Source: Clostridiaceae bacterium (GTDB taxonomy: Bacteria > Bacillota > Clostridia > Acetivibrionales > DUMB01). Taken from it: DNA of 64,000 nucleotides. Positions 1-9,832 of the stretch are shown here, in pieces. The translations under genes and the position numbers were made by a program. The notes beneath the pieces are model-generated. The model worked only from the letters and a program-made list of their open reading frames with translations, did no database searches and had not been told where the DNA came from. The stretch spans positions 1-64,000 of the forward strand of contig DUMB01000054.1 of the NCBI GenBank assembly GCA_012840085.1. The letters run 5' to 3'. Every line of letters begins with the position of its first letter. Position 1 is the first letter of the stretch.

Positions 1-605
1 AATTTTACTCATAGCGTAGATCCTTTCTTGTGTGTTGTTGGTTTGTGGTGAATTGATAATAACACAAAAAAGTATCTTTCGCTTTTTTTATTCAGTTTTC
101 ATGTAACACATCAATTGTAACTATACATATTTTATATCTCAATAGTACTGAAATCGTTCATTTTAGTTCGTTAGAAACATAAAACCCGCTTATCTGTATT
201 GAACTTTGCATTGAAAATACTACAGAATACTATAACTAATTTACTCCAATAGTCCCAAAATTAATTATGTTGTATAAATAAAAGCATTAAGCAATGATTT
301 AAATTAAGTTCTGTATGTTCGCAAAAAAGTTGGTTTAGTTGGATTATTGATATAAAAAAAGACATAATCTGCTGCATATATTGATATATTATCAGATAAA
401 AAATGCTATTTCAACCTTACCTTAGAAAAGAAAAAGAGATTTTTATGTAAATAATGCCTTTCTAAGGGCGAATAATACTGGTAAAACTTGAAGCTATTTT
501 ACAATAATTTATGTCGATGAACCTTAGCATGATGAATATATTAACTACGTTGAAGGAGAAAACGGATGCAGCCGTATGTATTGTAATATGCAAGTACCTT
601 GAAAA
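1..605. other. AT-rich intergenic DNA at left edge, no gene seen
   Basis: No open reading frame with a convincing ribosome binding site is present. One AAGGAG followed by ATG near 555-574 opens only a six-codon frame. The stretch is AT-rich without clear repeats. It lies downstream of thrC, so it may belong to a neighbouring gene outside the window. Confidence 0.5.
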
Positions 606-613
606 TTAAGAAA

Positions 614-656
614 GCCGGAGAACGGGCAGTGCCTGTTTCCCGGCCATTAATTTTTT
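614..656. terminator. Bidirectional hairpin terminator after thrC
   Basis: An imperfect hairpin at 614-644 has GCCGG/CCGGC at its base and GAACGGGC paired to GCCTGTTT above it. It is followed by a T-run on the plus side (651-656) and by a T-rich tract on the minus side. It lies about 70 bases after the thrC stop, where a rho-independent terminator is expected. Confidence 0.7.
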
Positions 657-711
657 GATCGTTAATATTTGGGTCTTCTATGTTTTCGGTCCTTAATATA
701 CAGAACGCCTG

Positions 712-2211
712 CTAAATCCCTAGAACCTTTCTGACTTCCTTCTCCATCTCTTCCTTTTTGCATACTGTCTTATGTCTTATCTCCTTTTTATCCAGGCCCT
801 GAAGCCCCTTGGGCACAGGTATACCGCATTTTTCAGAGAGTATCTCCAGCAGTTCAAATTCATTTTTGCCTGCTACGCCTTCTTCTCCAAATATCGCTCT
901 TACAACGCTCTCGTTGAATTTAAAAGGACTGGCGGTAGAAGCAATAATAGTTTTAGTCAGATCCCCTGTCGATATTACATACTTATCGTATACATCAATT
1001 CCAACGGCAGTATGAGTATCAACAACGTAGCCGTAATCGTTATATACAGATTTTATTGTTTCCAACGTTTCCTGCTCGGTGGAATATCCTGCCCAGAAAA
1101 TTTCAGAGATTTTGTTCATTGTATTCGCATCAACAGTATATCCCCCATCGTTTTTCAGCATATTCATCCATATATTTATTATGGCAGAATCATGTCCGGT
1201 CAGTTCATAAAGCAGTCTTTCAAGATTGCTGGAAATTAATATGTCCATAGACGGGGATATTGTCCGTTTAAACTCTCTTTTTCGATTATAGAAACCGGTG
1301 TTTATAAAATCAGTAAGAACATTGTTGTCATTTGAGGCACATATCAGCTTGTTTACAGGAAGGCCCATTGTTTTTGCATAATAAGCAGCAAGTATGTTCC
1401 CGAAATTTCCTGTAGGAACAACAATGTTTACTTTATCCCCGAGGTTTATTTCCTTATTCTTCAACATATCTACGTATGCCGAAAAATAATATACGACTTG
1501 CGGTACAAGCCTGCCCCAGTTTATTGAGTTAGCAGATGAAAACTTATAACCGCTGTTTTCCATAATATCAATCAGCTGTTCATTTGTAAAAATAGCCTTG
1601 ACACCGCTTTGGGCATCATCAAAATTACCTATTACACCTATAGAATTTACGTTTTTCCCTTCCTGTGTTATCATCTGCATTTTTTGAACTTCACTGACAC
1701 CATCCGAAGGGTAGAAAACAATTATTCTCGTACCGTCAACATCTCTGAATCCCTCAAGTGCGGCTTTACCGGTATCGCCTGATGTCGCGACGAGGATAAC
1801 AAGCTCATGGGTTTCTCCCGTCTTTTTCATTGCTCTAACCAGCAAATGAGGCAAAATCTGGAGGGCCATGTCCTTGAAAGCGCATGTAGGCCCATGCCAC
1901 AGTTCAAGCACATGTATGTTGTCAGTCAATTTATTTATTGGTGCAATTTCTTCACAGCCAAATTTTTCAAAAGTATACGCACTGTTTACACATTCTTCTA
2001 TTTCCTGATCTGAATAGTCGCTAAGATAGTATTTCAATATGGCTGCAGCCCGCTGCCGGTAATTCATGTGAGCGAGCTCTCCTATTTCGTCAAGGCTTAA
2101 TTTGATTTCCCCATCAGGCACAAATAATCCTCCATCAGGAGCTATGCCTCGTTTTATCGCTTCTGCGGATGATATTGACTTGAGCCCTCCCCTTGTACTT
2201 TCGTAAAACAT
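712..2211 (-). CDS. thrC: Threonine synthase
   Basis: Cytosolic PLP enzyme that converts O-phosphohomoserine and water to threonine and phosphate, the last step of threonine synthesis. The 499 residues match the long bacterial form. The N-terminus (STRG, then PDGGLFVPD) is typical. The PLP-binding lysine is Lys113 in WHGPTCAFKD, and an ATSGDTGKAA phosphate-binding loop follows. The ATG is preceded by a G-rich Shine-Dalgarno sequence six bases away. No hom or thrB lies next to it; the upstream neighbour is a patatin-like gene separated by about 300 bases. Confidence 0.95.
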   Translation of the reverse strand: MFYESTRGGLKSISSAEAIKRGIAPDGGLFVPDGEIKLSLDEIGELAHMNYRQRAAAILKYYLSDYSDQEIEECVNSAYTFEKFGCEEIAPINKLTDNIHVLELWHGPTCAFKDMALQILPHLLVRAMKKTGETHELVILVATSGDTGKAALEGFRDVDGTRIIVFYPSDGVSEVQKMQMITQEGKNVNSIGVIGNFDDAQSGVKAIFTNEQLIDIMENSGYKFSSANSINWGRLVPQVVYYFSAYVDMLKNKEINLGDKVNIVVPTGNFGNILAAYYAKTMGLPVNKLICASNDNNVLTDFINTGFYNRKREFKRTISPSMDILISSNLERLLYELTGHDSAIINIWMNMLKNDGGYTVDANTMNKISEIFWAGYSTEQETLETIKSVYNDYGYVVDTHTAVGIDVYDKYVISTGDLTKTIIASTASPFKFNESVVRAIFGEEGVAGKNEFELLEILSEKCGIPVPKGLQGLDKKEIRHKTVCKKEEMEKEVRKVLGI

Positions 2212-2226
2212 TACAATCCCCCTATT

Positions 2227-2334
2227 TTAATACACCTTGTATTTTGTCTTCAGCCAGTTCAATGTCCTGTAAAACATTAGTTTTAATGCAATTTTACGCA
2301 TAATGTTCAAGCTGTACTTGCATATAACTGCCAT
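2227..2334 (-). CDS. Possible 35-codon cationic small ORF upstream of thrC
   Basis: A short frame starting ATG GCA GTT and ending TAA, 15 bases before the thrC start. It encodes a basic peptide (MAVICKYSLN..., ending KTKYKVY) with no run of threonine or isoleucine codons, so it does not look like a classical attenuation leader peptide. The Shine-Dalgarno is weak (GGAAA). Its 5' end lies in a potential fold closed by AACTGCCAT (2326-2334) and ATGGCAGTT. It could be a real small protein, a coupling leader or chance. Confidence 0.2.
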   Translation of the reverse strand: MAVICKYSLNIMRKIALKLMFYRTLNWLKTKYKVY

Positions 2335-2513
2335 GTTGCAGTTTCCGAAAACAGAGCTCACAAGACCGCAACAAAAGCGTCAACGAAAGCTGGTCAATGG
2401 CAGTTTTACCTGAGTATTAAATGATATCTTGAGCACTAATAATATAATTAATAATAATACAAATCAATTAAAAATGAAAGTACAACTTTAATATCACTGC
2501 AATTTATACCGAA

Positions 2514-3617
2514 TTAGTAATAGAATGGTGGAAACAGCCTTCTCCTGTACATTCCCTGCTCAAACCTGTTAAGCACAATATTTGCTGTCTGCCTTCCGGA
2601 ATTGTATAGATATACTTTATCATCTTTGCTTAGGTTAAAGTTCAGGAAAGAAACTTTCGACGTATCTATAGCTCCTTTGTATTTGACTTTGCTTTCCAGA
2701 TTCTTTGGAACACCTATATTGTGAACAGCAGATATAATACTTTTTAAGATATCAAGAGAAGTATTGAGATTGAAGAAAGTTTCCTCTTTGCCTCCATCGA
2801 GTGTAAATCCAATTATCGGAAGTCTCTGGCTTGTTATCAGCCAATCCGGGAATCTGTCCAGGACACCTCCATCCACCAGATTGTACTTCTTTACTTTGTT
2901 TCCCTCTTTTTTCTCAATCACAACGGGTTTAAAGGCAAATGGAACACATGTACTTATTCTCACTGCTTTTGCAACTTCAAACTTATCAGGATCGATACCA
3001 TAGAATTTCATATCATCAGGCAGAATAACGACTTTTGCCCTGTTGCAATCCACACCCGTCATCCTTATCCTGTAGCCTCTGGGGTTTGAATCGTCAATAA
3101 TACCTCCTCTAAGGTCTGCAAATGTTCGTACTCCTTTTGAAGCCAGCTTTTTGTATACCCATTCTTCCAGGTAATCTCCATCAAATAAGCTGCCTTCTTT
3201 GCTGAATAAAATCAAGTTCTTAAAAAAGTTACCTCTTCTGTCCCAAATATCCGGCCAGTCGTCAAAATCATCGTTTCTTCCGAATATCGGTTGGCTTAGA
3301 AAATTTTCCACCGAATCCATTCCATAAATCAGATTGCTTCTTGAGTATGATACAAATCCGGTAACTACAGGAAGTCTCTGGGCTGCTTTCTCAAGCTGTA
3401 TCTCGTCAAATCCGAAGCTTTCCATTGCTTTCCACATTTCGTATGCGCTGAATCCTGAGGCTGCAAAAGAACCTGCAAGTGCACCTGCCGAAACACCTGT
3501 AATGTTTACAAATCCGTATCCCCTTCTGTAAACAGCATCAAATACTCCAATATATGCAATACCCTTAACTCCCCCGCCGCCTAGCACAAGATTCAGAGGC
3601 TTTCTGAAGAAAGGCAT
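2514..3617 (-). CDS. Patatin-like phospholipase
   Basis: Predicted serine acyl-hydrolase of the patatin family, acting on phospholipid or other acyl esters. The oxyanion-hole motif GGGGVKG is at residues 13-19, the nucleophile elbow GVSAG places the catalytic serine at Ser43, and the DGG motif places the catalytic aspartate at Asp249. The Ser-Asp dyad is therefore intact in 367 residues. No signal peptide or membrane segment is visible, so it is probably cytosolic. GAGGTGG precedes the ATG. It is separated from the upstream TPR gene by a terminator. The substrate cannot be told from sequence. Confidence 0.88.
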   Translation of the reverse strand: MPFFRKPLNLVLGGGGVKGIAYIGVFDAVYRRGYGFVNITGVSAGALAGSFAASGFSAYEMWKAMESFGFDEIQLEKAAQRLPVVTGFVSYSRSNLIYGMDSVENFLSQPIFGRNDDFDDWPDIWDRRGNFFKNLILFSKEGSLFDGDYLEEWVYKKLASKGVRTFADLRGGIIDDSNPRGYRIRMTGVDCNRAKVVILPDDMKFYGIDPDKFEVAKAVRISTCVPFAFKPVVIEKKEGNKVKKYNLVDGGVLDRFPDWLITSQRLPIIGFTLDGGKEETFFNLNTSLDILKSIISAVHNIGVPKNLESKVKYKGAIDTSKVSFLNFNLSKDDKVYLYNSGRQTANIVLNRFEQGMYRRRLFPPFYY

Positions 3618-3655
3618 AAAACCACCTCAAAATATATTCTTGTTGCTAATATATT

Positions 3656-3687
3656 AAAAAAACACTTCATATATGAGAAGTGTTTTT
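3656..3687 (-). terminator. Rho-independent terminator between TPR gene and patatin gene
   Basis: AACACTTC (3661-3668) and GAAGTGTT (3677-3684) form a stem flanked by A- and T-runs on both sides. It ends the secA-folC-TPR run on the minus strand. Confidence 0.75.
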
Positions 3688-3738
3688 AATAAAGATTGGG
3701 GGACAAGCATTTTGAGCGATAAATGCTAAATTATGCCG

Positions 3739-4848
3739 CTAAGGCAGCTTGGTAAGTTCATCTATTCTTATCTTTGCCCACTTAACATAACTGCTGTTCG
3801 GATATTCCTCAATTAGTTTTTGATAGGTTCCGAGAGCATTTCTGCTGTCATCCATCTGCTGATAACATTTTCCTATGTAATACAATACCGCATCCATTTT
3901 TTCAAAATTATCTGTATACATCTGTATTTTATTCAGCTTTTCCAGAGCTTCACTATATTTCTTACTTGAATTGACAAGCACAGTTCCTTCTTCAAACAGC
4001 TTTTTTGCAGCCTGGGGCATTATCTTGTCATACAGTGTCTGAAACCTTTCCTTTTCATCACCTTCCAATTCAACGGTTTTCAGTATTAAGAGCATATCAG
4101 CAGCTTTTTCCAGTTCTCCCTCACGGAAAAGGCTTTCTGCTTCATAAAGCTTTATAGCAATCTTATAATAGTCCACATATTCATTTGCAGCTTCAAGATT
4201 TTTTTGTAATTCATTGTAATCATCGTTGAGCTTATTATACTGCTCTTCGAGTTCAAAGTTTTTTTGTGCAAGCAGATTTTTCTCATTTTCTATTTTCTCC
4301 AGTTCTTTAGTGCTCACACCGGTGCCCTTCATAAAAATCAGGCACAGCACCAATACAATCAATGCACCTGCTGCAAAGCATAATGCATTTCTAATAACTT
4401 CTTTTTTGGAATCTATATTACTTAAATTCTTATTTTTGTTAATCCGAAATTTTTCTTTAAAAGATTTCTCTTTCTTTTTCAGTTTTCTGGCATCAGGATG
4501 AGCCGTCTCGCCTTCATTAAGCATATCCAGGTACTTCATAGCCATTACACTGTTTTTCTCAGCTTCTATTACCCTGTTGAACATTTCAACGGCTTTTGAT
4601 TTATCATTTACATAACTGTAACAAATTCCAAGAAGATTAACTGCCTCATAAAACTCCGGATTCAGAGAAATCGCTTTCTTAAGTTCAATTATGGCAATAT
4701 CTTCACTTCCCATATTGAGACTGTCCAGAGCTTTATTATAAAGCACAATGGAATTTCTCGCATTGATGCTGAGATTGGTACCCTTGGCCTCCAGGCTTTC
4801 AATATCAATTTTCTGAAAATTTTTCAGTTCCTCTTTTAAGTTAATCAT
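3739..4848 (-). CDS. TPR-repeat membrane-anchored protein
   Basis: 369-residue protein. Tetratricopeptide-type helices occupy about residues 30-110 (ALDSLNMGSEDIAIIELKKAI, FYEAVNLLGICY). A basic linker and one hydrophobic segment at about 153-173 follow. Next come a coiled coil rich in E, K, N and L at about 178-225 and a second TPR-like region at about 225-360 (YIGKCYQQMDDSRNALGTYQKLIEEYPNSSYV). The layout suggests a cytosolic N-terminal TPR, a membrane anchor and an extracytoplasmic TPR scaffold. It directly follows folC with 40 bases between, so co-transcription is likely. The partner is unknown; envelope assembly is only a guess. Confidence 0.8.
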   Translation of the reverse strand: MINLKEELKNFQKIDIESLEAKGTNLSINARNSIVLYNKALDSLNMGSEDIAIIELKKAISLNPEFYEAVNLLGICYSYVNDKSKAVEMFNRVIEAEKNSVMAMKYLDMLNEGETAHPDARKLKKKEKSFKEKFRINKNKNLSNIDSKKEVIRNALCFAAGALIVLVLCLIFMKGTGVSTKELEKIENEKNLLAQKNFELEEQYNKLNDDYNELQKNLEAANEYVDYYKIAIKLYEAESLFREGELEKAADMLLILKTVELEGDEKERFQTLYDKIMPQAAKKLFEEGTVLVNSSKKYSEALEKLNKIQMYTDNFEKMDAVLYYIGKCYQQMDDSRNALGTYQKLIEEYPNSSYVKWAKIRIDELTKLP

Positions 4849-4888
4849 TGCCCCCCTCCTCCATATTTATTTTTATTTTTTATAGGGG

Positions 4889-6166
4889 TTACTCCCTTAA
4901 CATGCTTCTGATTATGCCAATATAATATAAAGACCCAAAAGCACAAATAATATCATTTTCAGAAGATAATTCAAGAGCTTCCTCAACTGCACTTTCAATT
5001 GTATCACTAACAAGTGTATTTTTACAATATGGCTTTAGCAGTATTGCCAATTCTTCTGCAGGCAATGCCCTGTCACTGGCAGGTGTAACCGTTATAACCA
5101 CATCCGCCCCGGGTATTACCGTTTTTATTATTGCCATATAATCCTTGTCCTTCAAAACCCCAAAAATAAATATTCTTCGCCTGTCAGGGAAATACGTGTC
5201 AAGAGCCTCCCGCAATATCCCGGCACCTTGTGCGTTATGTGCACCGTCTATTATAAACAGTGGCTCCTTTTTTATTATTTCCATTCTGCCAGGCCACTTG
5301 GCATTTCCCAATCCCTTTCTGACGGCAGTTTCACTTATTGGAAACCCTTTTTGAGAAACTATTTTACATGCTTCGACGGCCATTACTGCATTTCTGGTCT
5401 GGTGATGCCCAATAAGAGAAATTTTAAGATTTCTCAGCTGTTTATAATGAAAAACTTGTCCATCTGCGGACCAATCAGCAATTTCAATATTGCTGAAGTC
5501 CACTTTATGCAGTTTTGCTCCCCTTTCAGCACACACATCCTCAATAACTTTCTCCGCTTCACGAGGCTGGGAATACAGCACTACTTCTCCGGATGGCTTG
5601 ATTATCCCTGCCTTCTCGAATGCAATCTCTGAAAGTGTATTGCCCAGTATTTTCATATGGTCGTATCCTATGGCTGTTATTACGGACACCAGAGACGAAT
5701 CTATGACGTTGGTTGAATCAAACCTTCCTCCAAGACCTACTTCAAGAACTACTATGTCACAGCTTTTCTCATAAAAATACTGCATGCCCAGTGCCGTTAC
5801 AATCTCAAATTCCGTTGGGTGATTGTATCCCCGTTCAATCATTACATTGACCTTATCCCTTATAAATTCGGTAATTCTGGCAATATCACTTTCAGATATC
5901 TCGTCAGCGCCTACCCTTATCCTCTCTGTAAAACGTTCCAGGTAGGGGGATGTGAACACCCCTACCCTGTAACCTGCCTCCATTAATATGCTGCTTATAA
6001 AGGCTGCTGTAGACCCTTTTCCATTTGTACCCGCTATGTGCACAAATTTCAGCTTTTTTTGAGGGTTTCCCATCAGGTCCAGCAGTACAGTTATATTTGA
6101 AAGTCCCAATTTTACTCCAAACTTTAAAGTTCCGTGTATATATTCAAGTGCTTCGGTATAATTCAT
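4889..6166 (-). CDS. folC: Folylpolyglutamate synthase / dihydrofolate synthase
   Basis: ATP-dependent Mur-ligase-family enzyme that adds glutamate to dihydropteroate and to reduced folates. The P-loop HIAGTNGKGSTAAF is near the N-terminus, followed by FTSPYLERFTERIRV, GLGGRFDSTNV and GYDHMKILG, all characteristic of FolC. The start chosen here is the ATG encoding MNYTEALEYIHG at 6166: it has a GGAGGT ribosome site just upstream and avoids the secA coding end. The longer frame to 6304 would overlap secA. The resulting 425 residues are the usual FolC length. The gap to secA is 13 bases. Confidence 0.95.
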   Translation of the reverse strand: MNYTEALEYIHGTLKFGVKLGLSNITVLLDLMGNPQKKLKFVHIAGTNGKGSTAAFISSILMEAGYRVGVFTSPYLERFTERIRVGADEISESDIARITEFIRDKVNVMIERGYNHPTEFEIVTALGMQYFYEKSCDIVVLEVGLGGRFDSTNVIDSSLVSVITAIGYDHMKILGNTLSEIAFEKAGIIKPSGEVVLYSQPREAEKVIEDVCAERGAKLHKVDFSNIEIADWSADGQVFHYKQLRNLKISLIGHHQTRNAVMAVEACKIVSQKGFPISETAVRKGLGNAKWPGRMEIIKKEPLFIIDGAHNAQGAGILREALDTYFPDRRRIFIFGVLKDKDYMAIIKTVIPGADVVITVTPASDRALPAEELAILLKPYCKNTLVSDTIESAVEEALELSSENDIICAFGSLYYIGIIRSMLRE

Positions 6167-6179
6167 GCATTGACCTCCG

Positions 6180-8924
6180 TCAGTTGGCTCCACAGCACTT
6201 CTTATATTTCTTTCCGCTTCCGCATGGACAGGGATCGTTTCTTCCGACTTTTGCATTGCTTCTTGCCATAGGCTTCCTGGATTCTTCACCGGATTGCCTT
6301 CCATGTCCTGCTTTTAACGGTTCTGCAACTTTCTCACGTTGTGGTGCCTTCTCCCTGTTTAGTTTTGCCCTCAGAATCAGTTTTACTGCATCCTGCTGTA
6401 TACTCCTGATCATCTCCTCAAACATTTCAAATCCTTCAAACTTGTATTCAACAACAGGATCCCTCTGACCGTATGCACGCATTCCTATTCCATACCTTAA
6501 CTGATCCATCGCGTCTATATGATCCATCCATTTTTCATCTACTACCTTGAGCAGTACGACTCTCTCAACCTCACGCATCATTTCAGAGCCCAGTTCTTTT
6601 TCTTTTTCTTCATACAACTCTAGTGCAATATCTTGAAGTTTTTCCTTTAAGTCATCCTTAGTGAGGTTTTCCATGTCCTTCTTTATTTCATCCATGGCTC
6701 CCTGAGGCAGGAAAATATTCATCAGATAAGCTTCCATACCTTCCCAGTCCCAGTAGTCCGGATACTGGCTGTCATGGCAGAACAGTTCGACAATGCTGTC
6801 AACCATTCCCTTGATCATTTTAACAAAATGATCCTTCAGGTTCTCACCGTCAAGCACTTTGCGTCTCTCACCGTAAATAACCTCTCTTTGTTTATTCATA
6901 ACATCATCGTACTGCAGGACGTGTTTTCTTATGTCAAAGTTCTTGCCTTCAACTCTCTTTTGTGCCCCCTCAATAGCATTGGAAAGCATCTTGTGTTCAA
7001 TAGGCTGGTCATCCTCCAGTCCAAGAGCATTTACAATGCCCGTTAACCTGTCTGAGCCGAAGAGCCTCATCAAATCGTCTTCAAGTGAAATATAGAAGCG
7101 GGATGAGCCAGGGTCTCCCTGACGGCCTGAACGTCCGCGCAGCTGATTGTCTATACGCCTTGATTCATGCCTTTCGGTACCGATGATATGAAGGCCTCCT
7201 ACTTCTATTACCTTTTCCTTTTCAGCATCAGTCTGAATTTTATATTTTTCATAAAGTTCCCTAAAAGTCTTTCTTGCCTCAAGCACCAGCTCATCTTTTG
7301 TATCATCAAATCCTGTAGCTGCATTTATAAGCTCTTCCGGATATCCCGACTTGCGCATTTCCTGCTTTGCAAGATATTCCGGATTTCCTCCCAGCATTAT
7401 ATCCGTACCACGGCCTGCCATGTTGGTGGCAATGGTAACTGCACCATATTTACCGGCCTGTGCAATAATTTCAGCTTCCTTGTCATGATATTTTGCGTTC
7501 AGGACATTGTGTGGTATTCCCCGTCTTTTCAGCATGCTGCTGAGAAGTTCAGATTTTTCTATTGATATAGTACCTATCAGAACAGGCTGCCCTTTCTTGT
7601 GGCATTCCACTACTTCATTTATTACAGCATTGAATTTCGCTGCTTCTGTCTTGTAAACGCAGTCAGGATAGTCAACCCTGATCATTGGCCTATTTGTAGG
7701 TATTACAATAACATCCATATTATAAATTGCCCGGAATTCTTCTTCCTCGGTCTGAGCAGTACCGGTCATACCTGCAAGCTTTTTATACATTCTGAAATAA
7801 TTCTGATAAGTTATGGTGGCAAGGGTCTTGCTTTCCCTTTCCACCTTTACGCCTTCCTTGGCTTCTATTGCCTGATGCAGGCCGTCACTGTATCTTCTGC
7901 CGTACATCAGTCTTCCTGTAAACTCATCAACGATAATAACCTCATCATCTTTTACTACATAGTCCCTGTCCCTTTTCATCAGTCCATGGGCTTTCAATGC
8001 CTGGTTTATATGATGAAGTATTGTCATATTGTCAGGATCTGAAAGGTTTTCAATACCGAAAAATTCCTCGGCTTTTTTTACTCCTTTTGCTGTCAGGACT
8101 GCAGTATGGGCTTTCTCGTCAACAATATAATCTTCATCAATTTCATCATTGCTTTCCTTATCATCAGTTTGAACAAATACCCTGGCTTTAAGCCTGCGAA
8201 CAAAGGAATCAGCCTTTTTATACATATCGGTGGATTTGTCGCCTGCTCCTGAAATTATCAGCGGGGTTCTGGCCTCGTCTATCAGTATGCTGTCAACCTC
8301 GTCCACGATGGCATAATTTAACTCCCTCTGGACCATGTTTTCCTTATATATGACCATGTTATCCCTGAGATAGTCGAAACCGAACTCATTATTTGTTCCA
8401 TAGGTAATGTCACAGTTATATGAATGTCTCCTTTCATCGCTGTTCAAGCCATGCACAATTAAACCCACAGAAAGTCCCAGGAATCTGTATACCTTACCCA
8501 TCCATTCACTGTCACGCTTTGCCAGATAATCGTTAACCGTTACAACATGCACTCCTTTGCCTTCCAATGCATTCAGGTAAACAGGCAGCGTAGCAACGAG
8601 AGTCTTACCTTCACCTGTCTTCATTTCTGCAATTCTGCCCTGATGAAGAACAATTCCTCCAATTAATTGAACCCTGAAATGGCGCATTCCAAGCACTCTG
8701 CGCGAAGCTTCCCTCACCACGGCAAATGCTTCGGGCAATATATCATCCAAAGTTTCCCCTTTTGCAAGTCTCTCTTTAAATTCAGGTGTCTTTGCTTTAA
8801 GCTGCTCGTCAGTTAAAGCCTGGATTTCAGGCTCCAGACTCTCTATTTTATCAACAATAGGCATAATTCGTTTCAGTTCTCTGTCACTGTACGTTCCAAA
8901 AATTTTTTCCAATAATTTAGCCAT
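6180..8924 (-). CDS. secA: Preprotein translocase ATPase SecA
   Basis: Motor ATPase that drives secretory proteins through SecYEG. At 914 residues it is full length. Visible are the Walker [12 protein letters not shown], the DEAD-like [16 protein letters not shown], the helicase motifs [10 protein letters not shown] and [15 protein letters not shown], and a C-terminal zinc-binding SEC-C motif [14 protein letters not shown] that binds SecB or ribosome. AGGTAG-type sequence lies upstream of the ATG. folC and the TPR gene follow closely, so a three-gene transcript is likely. The SEC-C tail is nearly identical to that of the protein at 33480-33980. Confidence 0.98.
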   Translation of the reverse strand: MAKLLEKIFGTYSDRELKRIMPIVDKIESLEPEIQALTDEQLKAKTPEFKERLAKGETLDDILPEAFAVVREASRRVLGMRHFRVQLIGGIVLHQGRIAEMKTGEGKTLVATLPVYLNALEGKGVHVVTVNDYLAKRDSEWMGKVYRFLGLSVGLIVHGLNSDERRHSYNCDITYGTNNEFGFDYLRDNMVIYKENMVQRELNYAIVDEVDSILIDEARTPLIISGAGDKSTDMYKKADSFVRRLKARVFVQTDDKESNDEIDEDYIVDEKAHTAVLTAKGVKKAEEFFGIENLSDPDNMTILHHINQALKAHGLMKRDRDYVVKDDEVIIVDEFTGRLMYGRRYSDGLHQAIEAKEGVKVERESKTLATITYQNYFRMYKKLAGMTGTAQTEEEEFRAIYNMDVIVIPTNRPMIRVDYPDCVYKTEAAKFNAVINEVVECHKKGQPVLIGTISIEKSELLSSMLKRRGIPHNVLNAKYHDKEAEIIAQAGKYGAVTIATNMAGRGTDIMLGGNPEYLAKQEMRKSGYPEELINAATGFDDTKDELVLEARKTFRELYEKYKIQTDAEKEKVIEVGGLHIIGTERHESRRIDNQLRGRSGRQGDPGSSRFYISLEDDLMRLFGSDRLTGIVNALGLEDDQPIEHKMLSNAIEGAQKRVEGKNFDIRKHVLQYDDVMNKQREVIYGERRKVLDGENLKDHFVKMIKGMVDSIVELFCHDSQYPDYWDWEGMEAYLMNIFLPQGAMDEIKKDMENLTKDDLKEKLQDIALELYEEKEKELGSEMMREVERVVLLKVVDEKWMDHIDAMDQLRYGIGMRAYGQRDPVVEYKFEGFEMFEEMIRSIQQDAVKLILRAKLNREKAPQREKVAEPLKAGHGRQSGEESRKPMARSNAKVGRNDPCPCGSGKKYKKCCGAN

Positions 8925-8979
8925 TATAACTACCTCCGTCCGTAATTATTGTTCAGGTCTTGTTTCCTACTTTTTTTTC

Positions 8980-9180
8980 AAAGTTTTATTTCTTCTATCA
9001 GTTTAAAGTTTTATTTCTTCTATCAGTTTTAAAGTGCTATTTTCTTCTGTTAGTTTCAATGTCTTATTTTCTTCTGTGTCTTATTTTCTTCTGTTATCTT
9101 CAAATTCTTATTTTATATCATCTGCTCCAAAATCTTGTTTTCTGTCATTAGTTCCAAAAATTTTTCTTCCTGTCACTAGC
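8980..9180. repeat. Degenerate 21-27 bp tandem repeat upstream of secA, entering the DUF5317 gene
   Basis: Two identical 25-base copies starting AAAGTTTTATTTCTTCTATC lie at 8980-9004 and 9005-9029. Progressively diverged copies (TCTTATTTTCTTCTGT and similar) follow to about 9180. The last copies lie inside the 3' end of the DUF5317 coding sequence (stop at 9108), so the repeat spans the gene border. Confidence 0.8.
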
Positions 9181-9713
9181 TCCACCGTCAAAATAAATAT
9201 TCCAACCAATATGACCAGATCTCCTATGCTTACAACCTGCATCATTGAACCTAAAAAACCCGGTATCGGTATTATATCCGCAAGAAATTTCATCTTTGTG
9301 CCACTGTTCATTATTACATGCTTTATATCCTTCCCTGTCTTTATATTATCTATAAAGTGGGAAATACTTGTGGCTGCAAGCACTTTTTCACTTACAGGCA
9401 TTCTGCCTCCGTTTGCTGCCATTACAACCGTATTCATAAGATAACCGATTCCAATAAAAACCATTCCTGAGTAGTACCTGTTGAACCAAAAACACGCAGC
9501 CATCAGTAAAAATACCGCTAATTGTATGACAATAGCACTTTCAGCCGGCATCTGTATACCTTTTGCTCCTATTATACGGGCAACAGCCTGGATTAAGAAA
9601 GCAAGGATAATCAGCCATACTTTTTTTATCTTGATTTCTGCAAGATTAGAAATCCTGCCTTTCATAATAAGGCCTATTATTATACCCAGACATACCGTAA
9701 GAATATATAGCAT
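9108..9713 (-). CDS. DUF5317 family membrane protein
   Basis: 201-residue integral membrane protein with about five hydrophobic segments (residues about 3-15, 30-48, 60-78, 83-100 and 155-178) separated by short basic loops. The pattern IGLIMKGRISNL, FWFNRYYSGM and MAANGGRMPVS is what I recall of the DUF5317 family, whose function is unknown. An AGGAGG-like site precedes the ATG. The last 20 or so codons (TGRKIFGTNDRKQDFGADDIK) are encoded by a degenerate DNA tandem repeat that continues past the stop, so the C-terminus is probably non-conserved. Confidence 0.75.
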   Translation of the reverse strand: MLYILTVCLGIIIGLIMKGRISNLAEIKIKKVWLIILAFLIQAVARIIGAKGIQMPAESAIVIQLAVFLLMAACFWFNRYYSGMVFIGIGYLMNTVVMAANGGRMPVSEKVLAATSISHFIDNIKTGKDIKHVIMNSGTKMKFLADIIPIPGFLGSMMQVVSIGDLVILVGIFILTVELVTGRKIFGTNDRKQDFGADDIK

Positions 9714-9832
9714 GGGCTTTTCCTCCTTTTATGAATCAGGTCAATAATGCCCTGGAACTCACTTTCCTTACCAATAGGTAATTGTAAAGGAAGCTTAATA
9801 AATTATAAATAAACCCAGGCATAATATATTAT

